A stretch of DNA of 64,000 bases, from NCBI RefSeq assembly GCF_000204055.1, contig NW_006768786.1, forward strand, positions 368,518 to 432,517, given 5' to 3'. The stretch is from Melampsora larici-populina 98AG31. Its lineage: Eukaryota; Basidiomycota; Pucciniomycetes; Pucciniales; Melampsoraceae. Made by a program: the position numbers and the translations under genes. Positions 12,651 to 23,570 of the stretch are shown one piece after another. The notes beneath the pieces were generated by a model. It was not told where the DNA came from, did not search any database, and was given only the letters and a program-made list of their open reading frames with translations. The stretch's first letter is position 1; each line of letters begins with the position of its first letter.

Positions 12651-13309
12651 TCCAAAAGTGTACAGCCCACTCAAGAGTCAAATCTTAAAACAGCAGTACA
12701 TATCAATCTAAACGCATGGTAACCACACAGCCAACTCTTCATCGACTTCAGTCCAGTCTGGTTTCTCTATGTATCAACATCAAGACACTCAACTAAACAC
12801 GGTAGAACTCATATCATCATCTTGAGATAATTGGAATACATTCAAACAAGATCACATCCCAAAATCATTCAGTACAGATGAATAAAGAAAACAGATGAAG
12901 TCCAACACCGAATAACAGCGAGTCAATCGATGTTTAATCCTGTTTACATATCATGGCGATCATTGTTTGACATCGCATTCTTCAAAACAGCTGTTTTCCA
13001 TCTTATCACCACTCATCAAGAATTCATCAAAATATAATCGTAATGCCTCACTGACCCTTCAGTAAATGAAACAACCAAATGTGAATATTAAAAACTTGAG
13101 AAATCAACAGTTTCGCGCATTTTCAAAATACGCTCTTGGTGAGATTGGCTCGAGATGTATAGGAAGATAAGGCGAGGATTGCAAGAGTCGGTTTATAATT
13201 TACGAACAAGGTTTAGGATATCTATCTGTTTGCTGTTGGTACATATATAGAGGAGCTGTGAAGACTTGCGAACAGCGCTGTGATCAGTCCTGTCGAAGCG
13301 GGTGAAGAC
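12651..13309. other. intergenic region upstream of the PalI gene
   Basis: No supported gene. The region probably holds the PalI promoter; I see no CTTGGC/GCCAAG PacC-type site close to the gene. Confidence 0.3.
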
Positions 13310-13957
13310 TAACTTAACCCAAGTCCGATCGTGCAAAAGCTCACGGTAACCCGAAGCCGAGGCACGAGGGACTTGCACATTAAACGACATCTCTGGCGTG
13401 ACCAATAGCCCCAAAAAGTGAAATCTGGGTCACTTTTGGTTACAATCCATCCTATCTCATTCAATATTACTTTGATCTTATTTCTGAAACTGGCTGGTAT
13501 GAGTTCAGTATCTTGTACTTAACTTCTATTAGAAAAAAAGAGAATCAAAATGTGCCAGCTCACAAGAATCCAGCTGGGAAACGAGTAACAAGTTTGTTCA
13601 AAGACATTACAGGGAGTCAATTGACCATGTTTCAAGCCTTTCTGAGGTCACGCATAAAAATCTTAGGGGTTGAAATTTCAAATCTCAAAAGAAGGAGCCT
13701 CAATGAATCAACATGATCATGAGCTCTATCGAGTTCTGAAGGAAATGGCCTCTTCAGAATCTCGACAGAGCTCATCTGACTGTTTTTTTGGAAAAAACCC
13801 ACTTGTGACTCGTGGTGGAAAAGCGAAGTGAAAAAACACCCATCAAAAGGAGGCTATTAGTCATGCAACAATTTTTGTTTAATGTGCAACCCCCCTGTGC
13901 CAGGGGCGGACAAGTCCAAGAAAAATCACCTGGCACAGTGGGCTTGTTGTTAAGATA
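13310..13957. mobile_element. non-autonomous DNA element, 9-bp TSD (Mutator-like)
   Basis: The left end CTAACTTAACCCAAGTCC matches the left end of the element at 27987 almost base for base, and the right end is its diverged inverse (taagata, preceded by GGGCTTG). The flanks are the 9-bp direct repeat GGGTGAAGA (13301-13309 and 13958-13966). Subterminal CAAGTCC...GGGACTTG and CAAGTCC...GGGCTTG pairs occur at both ends. No open frame of note lies inside. Confidence 0.75.
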
Positions 13958-14015
13958 GGGTGAAGATGATGAAAGCTGGTCAAAAATCTAACTTTAAGAG
14001 CACCCACTACATATG

Positions 14016-14315
14016 CACCATGTAAATATCCGTGTGGCACGTCGACGTGCACACACGGAGAGTTTTGAAATAAAACTCCAAGTCTTTTGGTCAAATTTAG
14101 ACTGAGATTGTTGTTGAGCACCCTTTGTGCTTTGTGATTTGTTCAAAGGATTTGCAGAATCCTTTGTTGTCAGCAGGGGTCAACTGACTTTCAACCTCCC
14201 AGGTGATAAGGGGAAGATGTGCTTGTTGTGGCACCTCTTTGATGGGTTGTTACAGGGTCTAAGGAAAGTCTTTTGTGTGTGCACGTCAACGTGCTACAAG
14301 GATATTTACATGGTG
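14016..14315. repeat. inverted repeat with 41-bp arms
   Basis: The arms 14016-14056 and 14275-14315 are near-perfect inverted repeats starting CACCATGTAAATATCC and containing the palindromic GCACGTCGACGTGC (GCACGTcaACGTGC in the other arm). This is a MITE-like hairpin of 300 bp, nested in the Harbinger-like element. Confidence 0.7.
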
Positions 14316-14738
14316 ATGGTTGCGGTAAAGAGGTGATTTATCGTAACTTTACCGCTAAATTTCACACAGGTCCACTATGGGCCTGTTTTACACTTGCAGT
14401 CCCTACAACTGCATCAAATTTTGCATTGCGCGTGCTCAGATCTACGCAAGCCTACGACTTGATTTATTGTAGGATAATCGGTTGTCAACTGCCTTTTCCA
14501 AAACTTAAAACCTCAAACCTCAAACCCCAAACTCTGTTGAAATACAATCAAGACAGGTTGATTAGGGTAGAGTGGTGTTATGGTTTCTTTCGAGTGTTGT
14601 CTAATATCAGAAGTGAAGTTGTTATCTTATCGCTCATCTTTCCCATTGAATATTAGAGTTGAGCAACCCCAAACAGTTTGTGTAGTCGCTGCTTAGATAT
14701 ATAGTTGTGTTCTCTGTTCGTCTTACTCTCTTTTCCTC

Positions 14739-15312
14739 ATCTGTTGGAAAGAGAGTAAGTACCTCAATACCTTTCTCACTTTAGATCATTTCACTGATAA
14801 CTATTGATGTTAGAATTCCGGTAGATCAACTTCATCACGAGCTTCATAAAGCTTACAATCTTTTTCTCACTTTTCCTTTAACGTTCCCTCCATAAAACTT
14901 AGGTACTTTATTATCTTACTTAATTCTTGTTTACCGTCGATTGTGGTGTTTATCTTTTCCTCTTTTATTGTGTGCAGGTTAGTTTTCCCAGGTCTGCATA
15001 CCTGTGTGTTGGAGAAGGGTGCTAAACGTTGAGCACTACATTGTTAGGTTAGTTAGAAATAAAATCTCATCTGTTGGAAAGAGAAATTCCGGTAGATCAA
15101 CTTCATCACGAGCTTCATAAAGCTTACAATCTTTTTCTCACTTTTCCTTTAACGTTCCCTCCATAAAACTTAGGTTAGTTTTCCCAGGTCTGCACACCTG
15201 TGTGTTGGAGAAGGGTGCTAAACGTTGAGCACTACATTGTTAGGTTAGTTTTCCCAGGTCTGCATACCTGTGTGTTGGAGAAGGGTGCTAAACGTTGAGC
15301 ACTACATTGTTA
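14739..15312 (+). repeat. retroelement-like leader followed by an intron-less copy of itself
   Basis: Copy 1 (14739-15046) contains two intervals absent from copy 2 (about 15068-15242): 14755-14813 (59 nt, GTAAGT...GTTAG) and 14903-14977 (75 nt, GTACTT...TGCAG). The flanking sequence is otherwise nearly identical in both copies, and the missing intervals begin with GT and end with AG on the plus strand. The 70-bp final block is then repeated once more in tandem (15243-15312). A sequence related to the beginning of copy 1 occurs at 34105. This may be part of a long terminal repeat or a small non-autonomous retroelement; no coding sequence is attached. Confidence 0.75.
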
Positions 15313-16020
15313 GGTACCGTCATCTCAGCCATTTACAAACTCCACAATTCAAAGCTTCAAATCTCAACGTTCAAACCTCAACACTTCAACTTCAATGTTC
15401 AAACTTCCAAATCATCCTACAAAGGTGACTTTAAACTAATCCAAATGTTGATTTATTTACATAGTTTCTCAATTCCTATTCTTACTCAATCATTCAAGAT
15501 ATGTTTGTTGTTTTGATACTATGTAAGAATTCATCTGGATTGAAATTATCATATAGTTTCTGAGCACAGTGAGTGCGGTCTTGATAGGTCTCAATCAATT
15601 CAGATGGAAGTGTGAGGAAGTGAAGGTGGTATGTGAGGTTTATCAAACAAGAAGTCAAGACCAGTTGGTCTTATTCTTGTTGTTCCTCTTGTTATTGGAA
15701 GACTTCAAAATGTCATCAACTTGTCTTTGCACATTGTGATGATGAGATGATTGATCTTTGGATGAAAATTAGGAGGAATGAGATAATTCATTTCAAGATC
15801 ATACCACTGTGGATCTGGTTGACTCACAGTGATTTATTGTTGGTAAATCAGATTGTAAAGCAGCCCATAGTGGATTTCATGCGCTTACTAATTTAGTTGT
15901 TACACGCATGATTAAATTTCGTGGTCAGGACTGCAAGATTTACAATAAAACACACCCACCATAGTGGGTGCTCTAATAGTAGTTGGGACGCATTTTAACG
16001 TAGGGGAATAGGTGAAGAGA

Positions 16021-16460
16021 CACCACAGGAATGAAATAGTCCAAAACCCAATTGAGGGAAGTTGTGGTGTTTGAGTCCGCAACTTCCTTCAACCGCGAAT
16101 CTTGTTCACAATATGTTCACATTAGGTTCACATGTTACCCTGGAGCTATACCATACACAATATAACACATAGAGCAAGACCTCACCTTGATTTGCTTTGA
16201 TGCAACCATTCTGCCAGCTCTACCAGTGAGCCTGGAGCCAAATATGTGAATGAGATCCATGATAGCTGATGCTGTGAAAGGGAGTATTGGCTATGTATAC
16301 ATGCTTTATACACACAGCAAATAGACAGGGCAACTCGAGGGGAACCTGTGAACCCATTGTGAACGTATTGTGAACTAAATTCAAGATGATTGAAGGACAT
16401 TGCAGACTCAGACACCACAACTTTGCTCAATTGGGTTTTGAACTAATTCATTCCTGCGGT
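16021..16460. mobile_element. short TIR element (MITE-like)
   Basis: Inverted repeats of about 120 bp bound the element. They start CACC(A/G)CAGGAATGAA and share AAAACCCAATTGAG and TTGTGGTGT. No clear target duplication could be fixed. The interior has no coding capacity. Parts of the arm (ACCACAA.TTTGCTCAATTG) also occur beside the element at 19920. Confidence 0.6.
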
Positions 16461-16650
16461 GAGAGTGGTCAAGTTGTGAAATAAAGGAATGGCTTACAAA
16501 GGTTTCCTTTGCTTTATAAGCTCCTATGACGTGTCGGTTGTGAGCTCTTCTGTATGGTTTTACAGAATCCAATTTTGGTTACATTTGTTAAGAATTGGCT
16601 TTCAGCTTTTGCACTCTTTTCCTCCTACCAGTTTATTGTCATCTATCTTG

Positions 16651-16750
16651 TATCCTCATTTGTTCTATTATCATCAATATTTTCTTATTATCTCTGAAGT
16701 TATCCTCATTTGATCTATTATCACCAAGATTTTCTTATTATCTCTGGAGC
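16651..16750. repeat. two tandem 50-bp units
   Basis: Units 16651-16700 and 16701-16750 each start TATCCTCATTTG and end in TTATCTCTG(A/G)AG. They precede a small retroelement-like open frame. Confidence 0.8.
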
Positions 16751-16777
16751 TTTGGCTCATTTTTTGTATCATAAAAC

Positions 16778-16954
16778 ATGAGCAATGCTATTAACAACAA
16801 CTCAGCTCATTTTGAGAAAATCAATCAGCTGTTACTCAAATATGATAGGGCTGGGGGTAGTGAAAGATACTCCATGTGTGACCTTGGCTCCATTGTTGCG
16901 CGTATTTTCTCTGCTTCCAACCCATCCATTCCTATCACTTACTCTGAGGGATAG
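16778..16954 (+). CDS. 58-residue open frame, possible retroelement Gag start
   Basis: An ATG-started frame encodes 58 residues (MSNAINNN, then FEKINQLLLKYD) with a balanced, protein-like composition. It lies just after tandem repeats, in a tract that looks like a retroelement leader. I do not recognise the protein; a truncated Gag start is a guess. It could also be the first exon of a longer decayed gene. Confidence 0.3.
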   Translation: MSNAINNNSAHFEKINQLLLKYDRAGGSERYSMCDLGSIVARIFSASNPSIPITYSEG

Positions 16955-17858
16955 ACTCTTATGGGTATTTTCTCTCACTAGGTTGATTCTTACCTAGTGA
17001 CATAGTACTTCAGTAGCGTGGCACTTATTAATACTATTATTCAATTAATAATTTCCATTTATATTACTACTGTGTTATCTAAGTGTACGCTTATATATTC
17101 TATACAAGTGTTTGGGTGGGGGGTCTTCCTTAATCCTTGTAGCGTAATCAGAACATCTAAATAGTTTAAAGAACACTGTTTGAGTTTTAGAAATACGATA
17201 TTAGGAAAAGGGAAGTCCCGACACCTAGACGAGACAACACGGTCGACGGGAAGAAAGGAAGGGTGGTGTTAGTGATACACCCCGTACCAAAGTATTCCCG
17301 TTACCGGGAAGTCCACAATAGTAAGGGAGGGTGGGAAGGACAGAAAAATTCTAACAGAGTCTATTCTATCTTCTTATTGGAAGTTATAAGTGAGTAAGGA
17401 TAGGATTCTGTTAGGGAAGAATAGCGCACGGGAGGGAGCAATCACCTGTTAGTTGAAGGCTCTTACTTATATAGCTTTCTATTTGTAATACCGTATCCAC
17501 AGAATCTCTTTTGGGATTGAAGAACGTCTAATTGGTAATAATGAATACATCTCATTTCTACTTACGTGTTTCATTACTTACTAATCTAGATGTCTACGGT
17601 ATTTGTTATTGTAGACCTAGGAGTGCGTGCTCATGGACTACGGTAGCTCTCCTTGCGTGCCTCATACGATCACCTACAAAACTTCATTCATCATTTCTCA
17701 AACATCACTTGAATTGTGGTTGGCCTGGACAGCGCGGCGGGACACCTTGCTTACCACATTGGTGGTGCCCCCCTCCACCGGGAGAAACACTCTCTTGTAT
17801 GCCCCTTGTTTTGGATGCTTCTTATCAACTGCTGTCCGACAACATCAATCTTTATCAG
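16955..17858. other. LTR-like non-coding stretch
   Basis: The sequence carries short palindromes (ACTAGGTTGATTCTTACCTAGT) and runs such as GGGAAGTCCCGACACC, ending near TCTAATTGGTAATA at about 17528-17540, which resembles the junction of an LTR with a primer-binding site. No second LTR was located, so the assignment is tentative. Confidence 0.25.
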
Positions 17859-18437
17859 ATGCCTCCCAACTTGTTCAATTATGACAAGGGAGGTGATGTT
17901 GGAACACCACCCCCTCTCCAAACTGCTCCCATTGCTTCCAGTAGCAAACAAGCTGGAACTTATTCTCAACGTTCACATTCTGAGACTCAAAAATCCAGAT
18001 TGCCCTTCCCCTTGGCAGATAGTATTGGTCCCAGGACATCAAAGAGCCCCAAAAGCTTCTACAGAAGCCCACAACACCATCTTCTTTGGTCAAGTCCTAA
18101 CAGAGTTGGGCGTTCTTGGGGTTGTTTGAATGAACAACCTCCAAAGCCTCATCAGGCAAAAGAGAGGCAGCAAGCCTTTCAGGATTTTGCTGAGCCGCCT
18201 AGAAGCACCTTGCCTCCTAGACTGCTTCCAAAATCCAAAGGGAAAGAGAGGCGTATCTCCATCACACCTCCGCCTTTGTCTCATTACACCTCCGATAATG
18301 CGGATGAGGACAACATCTTTTTCCTGGTCCCTGGATCTAAAAAACCGTGGCTGTTTGCTGCTCCTATCGCAGAGTTGGTGGACTCCTCTGTGTCCCTGTT
18401 GGCGAAATCTGTTCAACAATTGGACACAATGTGGTAA
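17859..18437 (+). CDS. hypothetical protein, possibly Gag-like
   Basis: The frame runs from an ATG at 17859 to the stop at 18435-18437 (192 residues). It is open further upstream to about 17541, but that part looks like translated non-coding DNA. The protein is rich in Pro, Ser, Lys and Arg (KSKGKERRISITPPP) and ends in a hydrophobic, more ordered tail (PWLFAAPIAELVDSSVSLLA). It resembles the disordered part of a retroelement Gag or an orphan gene. I do not recognise it. Confidence 0.35.
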   Translation: MPPNLFNYDKGGDVGTPPPLQTAPIASSSKQAGTYSQRSHSETQKSRLPFPLADSIGPRTSKSPKSFYRSPQHHLLWSSPNRVGRSWGCLNEQPPKPHQAKERQQAFQDFAEPPRSTLPPRLLPKSKGKERRISITPPPLSHYTSDNADEDNIFFLVPGSKKPWLFAAPIAELVDSSVSLLAKSVQQLDTMW

Positions 18438-19332
18438 TCTAAACCATTTGAAGCTCAGCATTGATAGCTTTAAATTCCGCCGCTTAACATACTCAAACTC
18501 CTTCATCTTTTATGTTTCATTTTATTATTTATTATTTTGTTTTGTTTTTCTCTCTGCTCTGTGGCCTGAACTCTCATCAAGTTCATATCAAGATCTATTT
18601 CAAGGCTCAGCATTAATCTGTTCTCAAACTCAATGCTCAAGTGAGACCAAGTTTAAGATCAATTTTTAGTTAATTTGATTATTTTTTTACATTATTGAAT
18701 TCAATACTACATCAATCAACCTGATCAATATCACAAAAGCTAAATCTAATTTTTATAAAGGAAATTAAATACAAATAAGTTGAAATCAAAATTAAAAGAA
18801 AATTGAAAATTCAAAGAGAATCCAATCAAGATTGATCAAAGCGCTCAAGCATATCTGATAAGTATAAAATAAAGAAAACAGAAAAGGGAATTGAATATGA
18901 GAAGATTGAGTTAGCAAAATAAGAGAAGAAAAGCAGGAAATGAGGAGTTGAGGAGACAAGGAGATGAGAGGAAGGACTTACACTTGGAGTCAAATTAATA
19001 GTACACAATCAAAAAACTGGGATCAGATCAAGATGATGGTGGTTTTGAAAGGGTCAGAGTTAAAATTCTATAATGTAGATAGATTGCTGAGTGAGGAAAC
19101 ACTATCTGTGCGCTGAGCCAAGGATAGTAATAACAGCCAAGTACATAAGTGCCTAAGTGCTAGCAGCGCTATGTAGGTCATAACAGTGGACTTTTTTTGA
19201 CTCAAAATGACAATTAAAGAGATATAGATGCCCATAAAGTCTATCTGATGAAAGAAGCAGTGAACAAAGAAGTCTAACCTTGAGGAGCCAAATCAGTCAT
19301 TAAAACCTTGGCTACATTGACTTTATGATTCT
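18438..19332. other. AT-rich non-coding stretch
   Basis: No gene is supported. Low-complexity A/T runs are common; the few open frames (for example 18826-19008, minus) are compositionally biased. Confidence 0.3.
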
Positions 19333-19605
19333 GTTGGAATTAATTCATTACAAATTTCATCAACTGATGAATCTTCATCACTAGAGTGTTCTTTACCTGA
19401 TGGTTGGATTAAAGAAATTGATAGACTAGCAAGAGGATTTCAAGTAAATCAAATCACTCATCAAACAAGCTTTGAGTTTCCTCAAATGGAAGAAATTGAT
19501 GTAAAACCAATTTTATCTAAATGTATGAAGCAAACACAATTACTTTCTAAAACCTCAATATTACCTCTTTTTCTTGCTGATCTTCATAGAGAAGAAGAAC
19601 AATAG
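19333..19605 (+). pseudogene. coding fragment without start
   Basis: An open stretch of 90 codons ends at TAG (19603-19605) and reads like true protein (LPDGWIKEIDRLARGF, ILSKCMKQTQLLSKTSILP). It has no ATG at its beginning and no supported upstream exon, so it looks like the 3' part of a gene or retrogene cut off by rearrangement. I do not recognise the family. Confidence 0.4.
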
Positions 19606-19919
19606 AAGATGATCAACTACAACCCTGGTCAACGTTCAGTCCATTTTAGGAGATCACAATACACAAGACATTGGTTTGGTAAAATTGAAATGTGACTGCG
19701 TTGACGGATCTGTACACCACAGAGGGGTCCTGACGGAATATGCCTAAACTGTCAGCCGTACTGGCCAATGGCCTGCTTACTGGCTGGTTGGTAGGTTTGC
19801 ACAGGGCGGCCATTGCTCACACTCAAGGCAAGCTAGCAAACCTATGGCAAACCTGGGGCAAACAAGATCCACAATTGACAAAAGTTGTGGACCTAGTCAC
19901 CACAAATTTGCTCAATTGA

Positions 19920-20702
19920 CAGGGGGAAAAATAGAAGCTCACATAGATGTGAGCAGCGGGTACCTTCCTGATAACTCCAAAAATGTTTCAATTTCCTTCA
20001 GATTCTTTCAATTCACCATTTTGGTGGTGCCAACATGCTCAGACTGTAATACTTAGGTATTGCTTGAGTTTGCTAAAGCTTGCTCATCTTCATCTTGGAT
20101 GAGCATCTCTTGAGCATGGATGAGTGCTCAGGACCCAGCTGACACATCACTGTATACTCAGAATCACCTTCAGAAGGATCCAAAGGATGTCACTCAGTAT
20201 TGGCTGAGGGGATGCTCAGTTCAGCACAGCTGCTCACCTAGTTTCCAGTGGCATTCCTGGGATCAGAAATATCCAAAAGATGTCACTGAGTATTGGCTGA
20301 GGGGCCGCACAGTTCAACTCAGCTGCTCACCTAGTCCTCAGTGCCATTCCTGGGATCAGAATCATCCAAAGGGATGGTTCCCATTGTGTTTTTCACATTT
20401 GGTTGGGTCTCTCACCGCTCAATCACATTTGGTCACTTGACTGTGCAGGCTGAGCATTGGAGGGCCTGAGATGACCTGAGCAGATGAGCTAGCCCTCCCT
20501 CAAGCTTCTTGGCTAAGGGATAAAGCCTGAGGAAGGCCTAACTCATCTGCTCAGGCCATGCTGACCATTTGATCAGATGATGAGCTGAAAGAAGACTGGA
20601 GGAGAATTGGAAGAAAATTGGAAAAAAAACTGGAAAAAGAACTTGGGGAAACCTCCAAACTTTCTCTGCTCACATCTATGTGAGCTTCTATCTTTCCCCC
20701 TG
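19920..20702. mobile_element. non-autonomous TIR element
   Basis: The inverted ends start CAGGGGGAAAAATAGAAG (one base differs between arms) and extend through a nested palindrome GCTCACATAGATGTGAGC, giving arms of 36 bp. A matching target duplication could not be fixed. The interior shares blocks with 6650-7215 and contains a tandem repeat. No transposase is encoded. Confidence 0.75.
20176..20370. repeat. two tandem units of about 97 bp
   Basis: Inside the TIR element, ATCCAAA(G/A)GATGTCACT(C/G)AGTATTGG...CATTCCTGGGATCAGAA occurs twice in a row, followed by the start of a third unit (ATCCAAAGGG). The repeat is translatable by chance but has no sign of selection. Confidence 0.8.
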
Positions 20703-21542
20703 TGATTGCAGATTCCCGTGGTGAGAGCCCTTACAATTTGGTTCAGAATGAACCCAGAAACCTGGTGCTCTTCCAGGTATCTGAATGGGATATGTCATGC
20801 CACTTTAGGTTTGATTTGAGTACAGTCATTAACCCACAACATAAAAGCTACATAATTGTAGTAGTAAAGAGAAATGAAATAAACCATTTGTAAAAGATCA
20901 TGGATGTGAAATGAATAACATGTAACTAGAATATTTACTTCAACACAAATATGGTCATTCTAGAGAATTGATAGGCTTATCTTGATAGAGAGTTATGATT
21001 TTGCTTATCATGGCCTCTTGAGCAGAAGGTGAGACTGGAAACAGTCTACTCATGGATAGATGGATAAGCACACCAAGAATCACATCATAGGGCTTCACAT
21101 TCTCAAGGTCCATAGACTTTCTTAGCCTGTGCAGCACTGCCGGCAGCAGCAACATCGGTACAAGGCATAATGCAAGATATAAAATAGAAATCTGGGTGAT
21201 CTCAACCCCCGGTACTAAAGTCAGTGTCGACCAATAAACCCTGACTTTGTATCTATTCAAATCATTTTTGTGTTTGATGCAATTGAATCTAGAATTGAAA
21301 TCAGTTGCAATTTTGCAATTTCAAATGGAGATAGGATAGTTTTTAAGTTCTGTTCGAAGAGCTACGTAAACTGAGAAGAACCTTACATTTTTGATAAGAG
21401 TGTCGAAAGAATATTCATCAATGTATGAACACAGACAAGCATTTTGTTTTTTCATTGTTTCGTGCCAAAACAATTTGTGTCAGGATCACATTCAAATTGC
21501 TAAAGATCTCGTAATCAGTCAAACAGAACTATATTTTGTTTG
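20703..21542. other. intergenic region
   Basis: No gene is supported. A minus-strand frame at 20955-21260 is open for 101 codons but has no recognisable motif and no partner exon. Confidence 0.3.
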
Positions 21543-23570
21543 TTATTGAATCCTAAAAGAAAGAATCAAAAAAATGTCAAGAGTACTTCAAAGACTTAAT
21601 CTTCGTACATTTATTAAGGAAGATGATCACTTACGTTGAAAAGAAATCACGTCGATGAGGTCGAGGTACTCCTCTACAGGAAGTCAAATCCAAAACGCAC
21701 AAATTTGGACAATTTTGAATTATGAATTTAAGTCCTTCACCTGCAAGGGTTAAAAAACCCGAAATGGATCATAAGCAAGTGAACATCGTTTTTTGAAAGT
21801 AAGAAAAAGTCCGACAAACAAAAAAGGATTTACTTGTGATCTTTGTGTCCTGTAAAAACAAACTTTCTAGAGCTGTACAAGTTGCTATAGCTAATTTTGA
21901 TTCATCTGATACATCTGTTTTATTTAGTATCAGAGTAGTAAGACGAGGCGATGAGATTGAATCTTCTTGAATCTGACTTTCATCGTCAGAATCTTCAATA
22001 GATGCCGAGTCTTCAGAAAAAGGGTTTAAACCCAAATTCAGAGTGTTGTTCCCAAGACGTGTTACGTCACTCAGATCTAATTCGAAACATCTTCTTCCAA
22101 TCAGTCGTATAAACCGAGCCAACGGATCCTTGTTATTAGAATACATAGAATTTTTAGCAAGATCAATATTTCCACGAAGGTAAATGTTCCTCAAGCCTTC
22201 GAGTTTATAGATAGATGGAATTAATTTATTTAGTCTAGCCGAATCCAAAGCCAAAAGATCATCTAGTGGAATGGTAAATCCATTAGGAGGTGGAGGGTTA
22301 CCCATAAATCCCATCTTAAGTGTATGAAATCTATTCCTAATCTCTTCTGGTTGTGATGCAAATGTATCAAAAAAATCTACTAAACTATCTATAGGTCCTG
22401 ATGAATGTGCTGTGGAGTGAGACCAAGATAAGATTGAAAGTCCCGAGATGACTAATTTGGTCAGTTTGCATGGACTTAGTGCGAGAGAGGGTAGAGATGA
22501 AGTCCCTAAAGAACTATCTACACGAAATAGAGCCATTCGAAGGACATCTAATGCTTCAACTTTTGTATAAGAGATATCAAGCCGTTCGAGCGTAGGAGCG
22601 CAAAGGTTTAAGAATCGACCCAATCCAGTAGCTGATACCAAAGTAGATTTCAATTTGAGGTTCTTCAATTTTGAAAGAGGAATATGCCGCGTTTCGTTTG
22701 CAAGTTCAGTTGCTTTATCGATAAGTTTAAAAATTTCTTTGTCTTTCTGTGAAATTTGATCGAAATTTTTACAAGACCTCAGCTTGAAAGCTATGAAACA
22801 TGGTGAATGGTACGATAGCCCACCAATGAGTTCACGTTGGATAACTTCAATGTTTCCAGATTAGGACAACGACCAAGCAGAACAGATAGACCATCTGTGG
22901 TGACAGCTGTTAAATTGAGATTGATATATTGCATTCGATCTTCCGATGTTTCCGCCACGGCTTTTACTACTTCGTCTCCTAACTTAACACAACCGGACAA
23001 GTTAAGGTGCTGAAGGTTGGTGAGCTCTCGTAAAGATTTCGCGAGTGACTTTCCATCTAAATCAGTTTGCTTTGAGAGGTTAATCGTGGTCAAATGTATA
23101 CAAGTTCGCAGTTCGGTAACAAACTCTCTCGGTATTTTTACAGCGTTGCAAATGAATTCGGTGATATTCGTTCCAAAGAAAAGGTTGATGATGTTTTTGG
23201 GTACGAAGGAAGGCACAGAGGGCTGAGTGACGAGATGGAACAGCCGTTGTAATAAGTGAGTTGGTAACTTTTTAATCAGTTCGATATTGGCGTCACATTC
23301 ATATGTTTTCTGGCCAGTTTTTTTATCTAAGAATAATTCTTGAAAAGACTGTGCAATAGTTAATAGACATAAGCTCGTAAGTCGAGGGATAGCATGGGGC
23401 TTTGAAGGATACGGTCTGGTTGAGAGATGATTAACACCTGATTCTAATTGATGTTCAGCTGTTGCCAATCGACCTGATGAATCTTGAAGTGCTAAACGCG
23501 TTCGCTTCGAAGCTATTGGACCGTATCCATTGATTGAGAATGCTTTGATGGACCTTTTCTTAGGTGGCAT
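21543..23570 (-). CDS. leucine-rich repeat (RNI-like) protein
   Basis: Four exons (22824-23570, 21834-22746, 21635-21740, 21543-21552) join in frame to 591 residues, starting MPPKKRSIKAF. A basic N terminus is followed by a helical region and then LRRs of the cysteine-containing/RNI type: LRELTNLQHLNLSGCVKL, CPNLETLKLSNVNSL, LERLDISYTKVEAL, LTTLILNKTDVS, ALESLFLQDTKI, and a closing CPNLCVLDLTSCRGV-PRPHRRDFF cap. The architecture resembles fungal F-box/LRR or AMN1-like proteins, but no F-box is recognised. The last exon is only 10 nt and supplies the stop. The exon 1/2 intron uses a GTGGGC donor. Function is unknown; a protein-binding scaffold is likely. Confidence 0.7.

Larger units (their letters stand above)
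13998..15973. mobile_element. Harbinger-like non-autonomous element, TAA target duplication
   Basis: The ends are GAGCACCCACTA and its exact inverse TAGTGGGTGCTC, each flanked by TAA (13995-13997 and 15974-15976). A 3-bp TWA duplication with GAGC-type ends matches the PIF/Harbinger superfamily and the clearer element at 50098-50926. The terminal repeat is only 12 bp, so chance pairing cannot be excluded. The interior contains an inverted repeat (14016-14315) and the spliced-looking duplication (14739-15312), and no transposase. Confidence 0.5.
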
